NCBI RefSeq assembly: GCF_010728325.1
Contig: NZ_AP022570.1
Span: 2,852,001 to 2,916,000 of the forward strand
Direction: 5' to 3'
Length of the DNA: 64,000 bases
From: Mycolicibacterium poriferae
GTDB lineage: Bacteria; Actinomycetota; Actinomycetes; Mycobacteriales; Mycobacteriaceae
The position numbers and the translations under genes are program-made. The stretch's first letter is position 1, and each line of letters opens with the position of its first letter. Positions 44,603 to 53,273 of this stretch are shown here, one piece after another. Below the pieces are notes generated by a model, which ran no database searches, was not told where the DNA came from, and was given only the letters and a program-made list of their open reading frames with translations.

Positions 44603-45796
44603 ATGTCCCGCCAGCCCACCCAGAACGGCGGCCCCACCGCTCCGGACGTCCTGCTGCGTGTCGACGGCATGCTCGACGACGAGGAACGCCAGATCCGGGA
44701 TACGGTGCGCGCGTTGGTGAAAGGCCGCATCGCACCGGACATCGCGGCGTGGTACGAGAACGGCGAGCTTCCGGTCCGTGAACTCGCCGCCGAACTCGGC
44801 GAACTCGGTCTGCTCGGCATGCATCTGCAGGGTTACGGATGTGCCGGCACCACCGCGACGGCCTATGGTCTGGCGTGCCTGGAGTTGGAGGCCGGTGACT
44901 CGGGCATCCGTTCGCTGGTCAGCGTGCAAGGCTCGCTGGCGATGTTCGCGTTGCACGCCTTCGGCAGCGAAGAGCAGAAGCAGCACTGGCTGCCCGAGAT
45001 GGCGCGAGGTCGCGCGATCGGCTGCTTCGGGCTCACCGAACCCGACTTCGGCTCGAACCCGGCCGGGATGCGCACCCGCGCTTCACGTTCTGGTGACGAC
45101 TGGATTCTCGACGGCACCAAGATGTGGATCACCAACGGGTCGGTGGCGGACGTGGCGATCGTGTGGGCCCGCACCGACGACGGGGTGAGGGGTTTCGCCG
45201 TGCCGACCGACACACCAGGCTTCACTGCGCACACCATCAAGTCGAAGATGTCGCTTCGTGCTTCGGTGACCAGCGAGCTCGTCCTCGACGGCGTCCGAGT
45301 GCCGGACAGCGCCCGCCTCCCCGGCGCCACGAGCCTGCGGGCGCCGCTGAGTTGCCTCAACGAGGCCCGGTTCGGAATCGTGTTCGGAGCCGTGGGGGCC
45401 GCGCGGGACTGTCTGGAGACCGCGCTGAGCTACGCCCAGTCGAGGATGCAGTTCGACCGGCCCATCGGCGGATTCCAGCTCACTCAGCAGAAGCTCGCCG
45501 ACATGACGCTGGAGTACGGCAAGGCCCTCCTGCTCGCGCTGCACCTCGGCCGCACCAAGGATGCCGACGGCCTGCGGCCCGAGGAGGTGAGCCTGGGCAA
45601 GCTGAACAACGTGCGGGAGGCCATCGCGATCGCCCGCACGGCGCGCACCATCCTCGGGGCGAGCGGCATCACCGGGGAGTATCCGGTGATGCGCCACGCC
45701 AACAACCTGGAATCGGTGTTGACCTATGAAGGCACCAGTGAGATGCATACCCTGATGATCGGGCAGGCGCTCACCGGTATCGCCGCGTTCCGCTGA
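44603..45796 (+). CDS. Glutaryl-CoA dehydrogenase-like acyl-CoA dehydrogenase
   Basis: 397-residue acyl-CoA dehydrogenase of the glutaryl-CoA dehydrogenase branch. IRSLVSVQGSLAMFALHAFG with Arg103 (binds the distal carboxylate in the human enzyme), GCFGLTEPDFGSNPAGM, MWITNGSVADVAIVWAR, SKMSLRAS and the catalytic Glu376 in LTYEGTSEMHTLMIGQALTG are all present. It should oxidise a C5 dicarboxyl-CoA such as glutaryl-CoA or a substituted analogue. AGGAGA precedes ATG 44603, 25 bp after the enamidase-like gene. Confidence 0.87.
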   Translation: MSRQPTQNGGPTAPDVLLRVDGMLDDEERQIRDTVRALVKGRIAPDIAAWYENGELPVRELAAELGELGLLGMHLQGYGCAGTTATAYGLACLELEAGDSGIRSLVSVQGSLAMFALHAFGSEEQKQHWLPEMARGRAIGCFGLTEPDFGSNPAGMRTRASRSGDDWILDGTKMWITNGSVADVAIVWARTDDGVRGFAVPTDTPGFTAHTIKSKMSLRASVTSELVLDGVRVPDSARLPGATSLRAPLSCLNEARFGIVFGAVGAARDCLETALSYAQSRMQFDRPIGGFQLTQQKLADMTLEYGKALLLALHLGRTKDADGLRPEEVSLGKLNNVREAIAIARTARTILGASGITGEYPVMRHANNLESVLTYEGTSEMHTLMIGQALTGIAAFR

Positions 45797-45811
45797 CCTC
45801 CAGGAGCCGCA

Positions 45812-47974
45812 GTGGCCGAACCGATCGACGAGTACTTCACCAGAGCCGTCTCCGCGCTGACCGCATCGCATGCCGATGCCGATGCCGTGTTGCGCGGTGT
45901 CTCGCCGCAGACCTGTCTGGACGTGTTCGACGCGCAGTTGGGCAGTCGTCATCTCGACCTGGCGGCGCGGTGGTTGCGATCGAAGAACCAGGGTTTCTAC
46001 ACCATCGGTTCCTCCGGGCATGAGAGCAACGCGGCGGTGGCCACCGCGTTGCGCCCGAGCGATCCTGCACTGCTGCACTACCGTTCCGGAGGTTTCTACC
46101 TTGCCCGGGCGCGGCAGGTCGCAGGGACTGACCCGCTGCGTGATGTGTTGCTCGGGTTGGTCGCCGCGACCGACGAGCCGATCTCCGGTGGGCGGCACAA
46201 GGTCTTCGGCCGCCACGATCTGAGCGTCATCCCGCAGACCTCGACCATCGCCTCACACCTGCCGCGGGCGGTCGGGGTCGCCTTCTCCATCGCCCGCGCC
46301 CGCAAGCTGGGTGTCGAGTGTGCCTGGCCGTCGGACGCGTTGGCGGTGTGCAGCTTCGGCGATGCGTCGGCCAACCACTCGACGGCCGTCGGTGCGATCA
46401 ACGCGGCCATGCACACCGCCTACCAGGGTGTGCCGATGCCGCTGCTGCTGGTGTGCGAGGACAACGGGATCGGCATCAGCGTGCGCACCCCGCAGGGCTG
46501 GATAGCGCGTACCTATGGCAACCGTGCGGATCTGGAGTACTTCACCGCCGACGGCGCCGACGTGGCCGAAGTGCTGACCGTTTCGCAGCGGGCCGCCGAC
46601 TACGTTCGCACCCATCGTCGTCCGGCTTTCCTGCATCTGCGGACGGTGCGGCTCATGGGACATGCCGGGTCCGATTACGAGCCCGGCTACCGCAGCGGTG
46701 ACGAGATCACCGCCGACTACGGACGTGACCCGCTATTGGGCACCGCCCGCATTCTCGTCGGGACCGGGATATGCACGGTCGCACAGGTTCTCGACGCCTA
46801 TGAAGCGAAACGCGCCGACGTGCTCGCGCTGGCCACCGACGTCGCCGAGCTGCCGCAGCTGGACAGCCCGCACGCGGTGATGACACCGCTGCGGGAGGCC
46901 CGCGACGATGCGGTGCGGGCCACCCGCGAGGCCGCGTCCCGGGCAGACCGCAGGGACGACGGGCCGGCGGTCACGGTGGCGCAGGCCATCAACCGGGCGC
47001 TGCGCGAGACGCTGACCGACCACCCCGAGGCGCTGCTGTTCGGCGAGGACGTCGCCCGCAAGGGCGGTGTCTACGGCGTGACCCGGGGGCTGGCCGCAAC
47101 AGCCGGGGCGGCAAGGGTTTTCGACACGTTGCTCGACGAGCAGTCGATCCTCGGACTGGCCCTGGGCGCAGGAGTCTGCGGGCTGCTGCCCATCCCGGAG
47201 ATCCAGTACCTGGCCTATCTGCACAACGCCGCCGACCAGATCCGCGGCGAGGGTGCCACGCTGCAGTTCTTCTCCAACCGTCAATACCGCAACCCGATGG
47301 TGGTGCGGATCGCCGGATACGGCTACCAGAAGGGTTTCGGCGGGCACTTCCACAACGACAACTCGATCACCGCGATCCGCGACCTGCCCGGTGTCGTGGT
47401 GGCCTCCCCGGCGCGGCCCGACGACGCCGCGGCGATGATGCGGTCCTGTGTGATCGCCGCACGCACGGCCGGGTTGGTGTGCCTGTTCCTCGAGCCGATT
47501 GCGCTGTACCACACCCGCGACCTCCACGACGACGGTGACGACGGCTGGCTGGCCACCGATCACGGCGGCGTGGTGCCGATCGGCAGTGCCCGGACCTACG
47601 GGGAGGGCCGCGATCTGACCATCATGACCTTCGGCAACGGGCTGCGGATGAGCCTGCGGGTGGCGCGCCGACTGGCCGAGCGGGGCATCGCCGCCCGCGT
47701 GGTCGACCTACGCTGGCTGGCCCCGTTGCCGGTGACGGACATGCTGGCCGAGTCGCAGGCCACCGGTCGGGTGCTCGTCGTCGACGAGACCCGCGAGAGC
47801 GGCGGGGTCGGCGAGGGGGTGCTCACCGCGTTGATCGAGCACGGCTTTCCCGGGGCGCTGGCGCGGGTGGCCAGCCACGACAGCTTCATCCCACTCGGCG
47901 ACGCGGCGCTGGAGGTGCTGCTGTCCGAAGAGACCATCGAGTCGGCGGCCATCAAACTGGTCAGCGGTCGGTAG
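45812..47974 (+). CDS. Fused alpha/beta 2-oxoacid dehydrogenase E1 component
   Basis: 720-residue TPP enzyme with E1-alpha (~1-380) joined to E1-beta (~390-720). The TPP motif is VCSFGDASANHSTAVGAINA with CEDNGIGISVRTPQG. The beta half starts VAQAINRALRETLTDHPEAL and carries LFGEDVARKGGVYGVTRGLA and PASPARPDDAAAMM-type loops. No E2 or E3 gene is in the window. The substrate may be a branched or dicarboxylic 2-oxoacid. GTG 45812 with AGGAG lies 15 bp after the dehydrogenase gene, so it is the operon end. Confidence 0.82.
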   Translation: MAEPIDEYFTRAVSALTASHADADAVLRGVSPQTCLDVFDAQLGSRHLDLAARWLRSKNQGFYTIGSSGHESNAAVATALRPSDPALLHYRSGGFYLARARQVAGTDPLRDVLLGLVAATDEPISGGRHKVFGRHDLSVIPQTSTIASHLPRAVGVAFSIARARKLGVECAWPSDALAVCSFGDASANHSTAVGAINAAMHTAYQGVPMPLLLVCEDNGIGISVRTPQGWIARTYGNRADLEYFTADGADVAEVLTVSQRAADYVRTHRRPAFLHLRTVRLMGHAGSDYEPGYRSGDEITADYGRDPLLGTARILVGTGICTVAQVLDAYEAKRADVLALATDVAELPQLDSPHAVMTPLREARDDAVRATREAASRADRRDDGPAVTVAQAINRALRETLTDHPEALLFGEDVARKGGVYGVTRGLAATAGAARVFDTLLDEQSILGLALGAGVCGLLPIPEIQYLAYLHNAADQIRGEGATLQFFSNRQYRNPMVVRIAGYGYQKGFGGHFHNDNSITAIRDLPGVVVASPARPDDAAAMMRSCVIAARTAGLVCLFLEPIALYHTRDLHDDGDDGWLATDHGGVVPIGSARTYGEGRDLTIMTFGNGLRMSLRVARRLAERGIAARVVDLRWLAPLPVTDMLAESQATGRVLVVDETRESGGVGEGVLTALIEHGFPGALARVASHDSFIPLGDAALEVLLSEETIESAAIKLVSGR

Positions 47975-49253
47975 GAGAGACCTGCAGCGCGGCCGTCAGT
48001 ACCGGAACGGTGAGGTCGCGCTGCCAGTTCCGCGCCCCGCAGTCGCGCAGGAACGCCTCGACCGCCGCGGCCGTGGCGGCGGGGCTGTCTGCGCCCTGGC
48101 CGGTCAGTTCCCAGTCCCAGCACAGCCGGCGCACGGTGTCGGGCGCCAGCAGGTTCTCGGCAGGCAGATCGAGTTGTTCGGCCAGGTGGGTCAGCCCGGA
48201 GCGGACCGCTTCCAGTCGCGCCGCGGCCTCAGGCTTGCGGCGGGCCCAGCGCGACGCCGGTGGCGGACCGTTGGAGGGTTCGGCCGAGCTGGGCGGTTCG
48301 GAGGTCGCGCGGGCCCGGGCGAGCGCGTCGAGCCACACCTGTGCGCTGCGCCGTTGCCGGGAACCGCCGAAAATCGGCAGTGCAGTGAGCTTTTCGACGC
48401 TGTCGGGATCCACGGTCGCGGCGTTGACGATGGCGCTGTCGGGCAGGATCCGGCCGGGAGCGATGTCCCGCCGCCGGGCGATCTGGTCCCGCGTGGTCCA
48501 CAATTCGCGCACCGCCGCCAGCGCGCGCGGGTTGCGGACCTTGTGAATCCCCGAGGTGCGGCGCCATCGGTCCCGCCGGGTGGGCGCCCCCTCGAAGGTG
48601 CGCAGGAACTCGAACTCCTGTTGCGCCCACTCCGTTTTTCCCTGCTCGGCGAGGACGTCGGCGACGGCGTCGCGCAGATCGACGAGCACCTCGACGTCGA
48701 GCGCGGCGTAGTTGAGCCAGTCGTCGGGCAGCGGTCGTTTGGACCAGTCCGCCGCCCCATGGCCTTTGGTGAGTTGCAGACCGAGCAGCCGTTGGACCAT
48801 CGCGGCGAGGTTCACCCGGTCGTAGTTGGCCAGCCGGCCGGCCAGCTCGGTGTCGTACAGCGAGGTCGGCCTCATCCCGATCTCGGCCAGGCAGGGCAGA
48901 TCCTGGTCGGCAGCGTGCAACACCCACTCGTCGCTGGCGAGCACCTCCGCGACCGGAGCCAGCACCTCGACCGGGTCACCGCCGTGGCTGACCGGGTCGA
49001 TCAGCACCGTCCCCGCACCGGCGCGACGAATCTGCACCAGGTAGGCGCGATTGGAGTAACGGAAACCCGAGGCGCGCTCGGCGTCCACCGCGAACGCCCC
49101 CGTACCTTGCGCGAGAAGGTCGGCGGCCCTGGCGATCTCACCGCGGCTCGCCGACACGGCGGGTACGCCGTCGCGCGGTCTCAGCAGCGGGGTGGCCTCG
49201 GGCTGGTCGGCGTCGGGTTCCACGACGGAACCGGCGGTATCGGGCTCGGACAT
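47961..49253 (-). CDS. RNase D-like 3'-5' exonuclease with HRDC domain
   Basis: 430-residue homologue of Rv2681. DEDD-type exonuclease motifs are FAVDAERASGFRYSNRAYLV (Exo I), WVLHAADQDLPCLAEIG (Exo II) and WLNYAALDVEVLVDLRDAV (Exo III). The HRDC domain follows (WTTRDQIARRRDIAPGRILP) and a second helical C-terminal domain ends the protein. It probably trims tRNA or other structured RNA. Its stop overlaps the island's last gene by 14 bp, defining the right border of the island. Confidence 0.88.
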   Translation of the reverse strand: MSEPDTAGSVVEPDADQPEATPLLRPRDGVPAVSASRGEIARAADLLAQGTGAFAVDAERASGFRYSNRAYLVQIRRAGAGTVLIDPVSHGGDPVEVLAPVAEVLASDEWVLHAADQDLPCLAEIGMRPTSLYDTELAGRLANYDRVNLAAMVQRLLGLQLTKGHGAADWSKRPLPDDWLNYAALDVEVLVDLRDAVADVLAEQGKTEWAQQEFEFLRTFEGAPTRRDRWRRTSGIHKVRNPRALAAVRELWTTRDQIARRRDIAPGRILPDSAIVNAATVDPDSVEKLTALPIFGGSRQRRSAQVWLDALARARATSEPPSSAEPSNGPPPASRWARRKPEAAARLEAVRSGLTHLAEQLDLPAENLLAPDTVRRLCWDWELTGQGADSPAATAAAVEAFLRDCGARNWQRDLTVPVLTAALQVSPTDR

Positions 49254-49258
49254 CGAGT

Positions 49259-49840
49259 TCAGGCGCGCGACCGCGAACCGAGATCGGTCACGCCCGCAGG
49301 AGGCAGCCCCGCGGCATGCTCGAGCACTTCACAGAAAGCCTGCACGTGGGGGCCGAGTTCGGCGTCGGTGGCGGTCCACGAGGCGCGCAGCTCGAGCTGA
49401 TGCGCACGTGGCGGTCCGGAGATGTCTCCGTAGCGCACCGAGGTGGTGGCGGTGACGGTGCCGCCGAGCGCGGTGACGTGCTCGGCCCGCTGTTCCAGCG
49501 CGTCGACCAGCCAGCTCCAGGCGACTTCGGGCAGCAACGGGTCGACCGCCTCACTGGAGTCGAGGTCCGCCTGGATGTAGGCGACCAGTCGCATCGTGCC
49601 GTCCCAGGCTTCGGCGCCCTCGGGGTCGTGCAGCAGGATAAAACGTCCGAAGGCGTCTCCTTCGGAGCGTTCGGGGATGATCGCGGTCTCGGGATGCTTG
49701 ATCTCGGCGCCCAGGGCGTAGCTGAACGGTGCCAGACGCTGGGGTGGCCGAATGGGGCCCAGCTCGATCTCCGGACGCACGGTGGTGGCATTCATCGCCG
49801 CCACCGCGTCGCGGAACTGAGCGGGTTCGGCGGAGGTCAC
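49259..49840 (-). CDS. DUF3000 protein (Rv2680-like)
   Basis: 193-residue conserved actinobacterial protein upstream of the RNase D-like gene on the same strand, five bases apart. DUF3000 signatures are [32 protein letters not shown] and [20 protein letters not shown], then [20 protein letters not shown]. No membrane segment or catalytic motif is obvious. Function unknown. Confidence 0.8.
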   Translation of the reverse strand: MTSAEPAQFRDAVAAMNATTVRPEIELGPIRPPQRLAPFSYALGAEIKHPETAIIPERSEGDAFGRFILLHDPEGAEAWDGTMRLVAYIQADLDSSEAVDPLLPEVAWSWLVDALEQRAEHVTALGGTVTATTSVRYGDISGPPRAHQLELRASWTATDAELGPHVQAFCEVLEHAAGLPPAGVTDLGSRSRA

Positions 49841-49925
49841 GCCGTCTGACGCTAGTCCATATCACCTGGTCTGTGCTCATGGCGCGCCGAATCGAACGGC
49901 GCCGGACATGGCAGCATGGGAGGCG

Positions 49926-50990
49926 ATGAACACGCGCCGCGAGCTGCCCGAATCCCCCTACCTGGCCGCCGTGGCCGGTCGCAAACCCCACCGGGTGCCG
50001 GTGTGGATGATGCGGCAGGCCGGCCGGTCGCTGCCCGAGTACCGGGCCCTACGGGCCAAGAACACCATGATGCAGGCCTGCTTCGACGCCGACCTCATCA
50101 CCGAGATCACGCTGCAACCGGTGCGCAGGCACGGCGTCGACGCCGCCATCCTGTTCTCCGACATCGTGGTGCCGCTGCGGGCCGCGGGGATCGACGTCGA
50201 CATCGTGCCCGACGTGGGTCCGGTGATCGGCCATCCCGTGCGCAGCCGCGCCGACGTCGCCGGCGTCGGCGAGCTGGACCGCGAACAGGTCGCACCGGTC
50301 GCGACGGCGATCGGCCAGCTCACCAGCGCGCTGGGCGACGTTCCGCTCATCGGGTTCGCCGGGGCGCCGTTCACGCTGGCGTCCTACCTGGTCGAGGGCG
50401 GACCGAGCCGCAACCACGAGCGCACCAAGGCGATGATGTTCGGCGACACCGACACCTGGCATGCGCTGATGACGGCGCTGACCGACGTCACCGCCGCGTT
50501 CCTGCGGACTCAGCTCGACGCCGGTGTGGACGCCATCCAGGTGTTCGACTCGTGGGCCGGCACATTGTCGCTGGCCGACTACCGCGCCTACGTCCTGCCG
50601 CACAGCGCCAGGGTATTCACCGAGCTGGCCGGCCACGGCGTGCCGATGACACATTTCGGGGTGGGCACCGCCGAGCTGCTCGGGGCCATGTCGGAGGCCG
50701 TCGTCGGGCACGGCACGCCCGCTGTGGTCGGCGTGGACTGGCGCACCTCGCTGACCGACGCCGCGGGCCGGGTCCGGCCCGGTTGTGCGCTGCAGGGAAA
50801 CCTCGACCCGGTGGTGCTGCTGTCGGGCTGGCCGGTGGTCGAGCGGGCGGTGCGCGCGGTGGTCGAGGACGGTCGGCGCGCGGTCGACGCGGGCGCGGTC
50901 GGGCACGTCTTCAACCTGGGTCACGGAGTGCTGCCGGCCACCGACCCCGAGGTGATCACCGATGCGGTCGCGCTGGTGCACGAACTGTGA
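49926..50990 (+). CDS. hemE: Uroporphyrinogen decarboxylase
   Basis: 354-residue enzyme that removes four carboxyl groups from uroporphyrinogen III to give coproporphyrinogen III. Signatures are [54 protein letters not shown] and [24 protein letters not shown] lies close before ATG 49926; ATG 49908 is in frame. Its stop overlaps the GTG of hemY, giving translational coupling. Confidence 0.96.
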   Translation: MNTRRELPESPYLAAVAGRKPHRVPVWMMRQAGRSLPEYRALRAKNTMMQACFDADLITEITLQPVRRHGVDAAILFSDIVVPLRAAGIDVDIVPDVGPVIGHPVRSRADVAGVGELDREQVAPVATAIGQLTSALGDVPLIGFAGAPFTLASYLVEGGPSRNHERTKAMMFGDTDTWHALMTALTDVTAAFLRTQLDAGVDAIQVFDSWAGTLSLADYRAYVLPHSARVFTELAGHGVPMTHFGVGTAELLGAMSEAVVGHGTPAVVGVDWRTSLTDAAGRVRPGCALQGNLDPVVLLSGWPVVERAVRAVVEDGRRAVDAGAVGHVFNLGHGVLPATDPEVITDAVALVHEL

Positions 50991-52345
50991 GCTCATCGAC
51001 CGGGCCGCGCTATTGCGTTGTCGGAGGCGGCATCTCAGGACTCGTCGCGGCCTACCGGCTACGGGTGACCGCCGGACCGGACGCGTCGATCACCGTATTC
51101 GATCCCGCCGACCGGCTCGGTGGGGTGCTGCGCACCGAACGCATCGCCGGGCAGCCCCTGGACGTGGGGGCCGAGGCCTTCGTGGCGCGCCGGCCCGAGG
51201 TGACGGCGCTGCTGGCCGAGCTGGGCATGGCCGACAAACAGATCGCCACCACCGGGGCGCGTCCGCTGATCTACAGCGAAGACCGCCTGCACCCACTGCC
51301 CAAGGACACCGTCAACGGCATCCCGTCGCGGCCGGACGCCCTGGTGGGCCTGGTGGACGACACGACCATCCGGTGGATGCGCGACGAACCCGGCCGGCCG
51401 TTCTCGTGGCGTACCGGGGCCGACCCGACGGTGGCCGAACTCGTCGGCGACCGTTTCGGTGAGCAGGTCGTCACCCGCTCGGTCGACCCCTTGCTGGCCG
51501 GGGTGTACGCGGGCTCGGCCGCCACGATCGGCATCCGCGCGGCGGCGCCGACGGTGGCCACCGCCTTGGACCGCGGTGCGCGCAACCTCACCGAGGCCGT
51601 CACCACGGCATTGCCGCCACCGGCCCCGGGGTCGGTGTTCGGCGCCGTCGACGGTGGCTACACGGTGCTGCTCGACGAGCTGGTGCGCCGCTCGGATCTG
51701 CGCTGGGCGCAGATCGGGGTGCGCACCCTGACGCCGGCGCAGCGCGGGTGGGACGTGCTCGACGACGACGGGCAGCGCTGGCCGGCCGATGCCGTGGTGC
51801 TCGCGGTGCCGGCCCCCCGGTTGCCGGCGCTGATCGGTGACCTCGCGCCCGACAGTGCCGCTGCGGCCGCCACCATCCCGGTCGCCTCCGCCGCGGTGGT
51901 GGCGCTGGCACTGCCCGGCGGCACGCCCTTGCCCGAGCAGTCCGGTGTGCTCGTCGCTGGTCGCACCCGCCTGCACGCCAAGGCAGTCACGTTGTCGTCT
52001 CGCAAATGGGGCCGACGCGGCAGCACCGAGATGGTTCGCCTGTCCTACGGCCGACTCGGTGACGACATCGCCCGTGGCGCCGGCGACGACGAACTCCTGG
52101 CCTGGGCGGAGCAGGACCTCGCGCAACTCTTCGACGTTCACGTGCAGCCGGTGGAGTCACGCGTCGTGCGCTGGATCGACGCGATGCCGCAGTACGGTCC
52201 CGGCCACGCTGACGTGGTCGGGCGCATCCGCGCCGGGCTGCCGCCGAGGCTGGCGGTGGCCGGCGCCTACCTCGACGGCATCGGGGTGCCGGCCTGCGTC
52301 GCGGCGGCCACCAGGGCTGCGGCGGCGCTGGTCCGCACAGGCTGA
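50987..52345 (+). CDS. hemY: Coproporphyrinogen III oxidase HemY/CgoX
   Basis: 452-residue FAD enzyme of the actinobacterial coproporphyrin-dependent heme pathway, oxidising coproporphyrinogen III to coproporphyrin III. The dinucleotide fold is [17 protein letters not shown], with [20 protein letters not shown] after it, and [17 protein letters not shown] is the C-terminal FAD-binding part. GTG 50987 is coupled to hemE. Older literature calls the same protein HemG. Confidence 0.93.
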   Translation: MSSSTGPRYCVVGGGISGLVAAYRLRVTAGPDASITVFDPADRLGGVLRTERIAGQPLDVGAEAFVARRPEVTALLAELGMADKQIATTGARPLIYSEDRLHPLPKDTVNGIPSRPDALVGLVDDTTIRWMRDEPGRPFSWRTGADPTVAELVGDRFGEQVVTRSVDPLLAGVYAGSAATIGIRAAAPTVATALDRGARNLTEAVTTALPPPAPGSVFGAVDGGYTVLLDELVRRSDLRWAQIGVRTLTPAQRGWDVLDDDGQRWPADAVVLAVPAPRLPALIGDLAPDSAAAAATIPVASAAVVALALPGGTPLPEQSGVLVAGRTRLHAKAVTLSSRKWGRRGSTEMVRLSYGRLGDDIARGAGDDELLAWAEQDLAQLFDVHVQPVESRVVRWIDAMPQYGPGHADVVGRIRAGLPPRLAVAGAYLDGIGVPACVAAATRAAAALVRTG

Positions 52346-52387
52346 CGAGCCCCCGGCGCGCCACCTCGGGCGTGGCACGATGGGCGC

Positions 52388-53092
52388 ATGGCCAAGCTCG
52401 ATTACGACACGCTCAACTCCACGATCCGGTACCTCATGTTCTCTGTGTTCGCCGTGCGACCCGGCGAGCTCGGGTACGACGAGGATGCGCGTGCGGCAGT
52501 GGTGCAGGACACCGCGACGTTCCTCAAACGCCAGGAGGACAACGGCGTTGTGGTGCGCGGCGTCTACGACGTGGCCGGGATGCGCGCCGATGCCGACTTC
52601 ATGATGTGGACGCACGCAAAGAACGTCGAGGCCCTGCAGGCGACCTACGCCGAGTTCCGCCGCTCCACCACGCTGGGGCGCGCGTCGAATCCGGTGTGGA
52701 GCAACGTGGCCCTGCACCGGCCGGCAGAGTTCAACAAGAGCCACATTCCGGCGTTCCTGGCCGGCGAGGAGCCCGGCGCCTACATCTGCGTGTATCCGTT
52801 CGTCCGCTCGCTGGAGTGGTATCTACTGCCCGACGACGAGCGGCGCCGCATGCTGGCCGAACACGGCATGGCCGCCCGTGACTACAAAGACGTGCGCGCC
52901 AACACCGTTCCGTCGTTCGCGCTGGGCGACTACGAGTGGCTGCTGGCGTTCGAGGCGCCGGAACTGCACCGGATCGTCGACCTGATGCGGGATCTGCGGG
53001 CGACCGACGCGCGTCGGCATGTGCGCGAGGAGACGCCGTTCTTCACCGGGCCGCGGGTGTCGGTCGAACAGCTCATCCACGCGTTGCCCTGA
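52388..53092 (+). CDS. hemQ: Coproheme decarboxylase HemQ (chlorite-dismutase family)
   Basis: 234-residue enzyme completing heme synthesis by oxidative decarboxylation of coproheme. The chlorite-dismutase fold is visible from [20 protein letters not shown] to the C-terminus; candidate active-site Tyr145 lies in [15 protein letters not shown], and the heme-ligating His159 in [11 protein letters not shown]. It follows hemE-hemY as in other actinobacteria and probably shares their transcript. The start ATG 52388 lacks a strong ribosome site. Confidence 0.93.
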   Translation: MAKLDYDTLNSTIRYLMFSVFAVRPGELGYDEDARAAVVQDTATFLKRQEDNGVVVRGVYDVAGMRADADFMMWTHAKNVEALQATYAEFRRSTTLGRASNPVWSNVALHRPAEFNKSHIPAFLAGEEPGAYICVYPFVRSLEWYLLPDDERRRMLAEHGMAARDYKDVRANTVPSFALGDYEWLLAFEAPELHRIVDLMRDLRATDARRHVREETPFFTGPRVSVEQLIHALP

Positions 53093-53261
53093 CCGCGACC
53101 GGGTTTGCTCGTAGGGCGTCATCCGGGATCGTGGTGCACGCCGTCCCGGCGCAGAAGTTCGGCTGCGCCGCTGACCCCGCCCGTCTGCCGTCCATTCGCG
53201 CCCGTCAGTACGGTATATGACGTTGACGTCAGTTACTGCGCGCTACCCCCTGGGGTGTTGC

Positions 53262-53267
53262 TAGCAT
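53262..53267 (+). promoter_or_regulatory. -10 element of a probable leaderless transcript
   Basis: TAGCAT ends six bases before GTG 53274 and is preceded by TTGC, the same arrangement as in front of its paralogue at 55945. Confidence 0.5.
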
Positions 53268-53273
53268 CGACCG

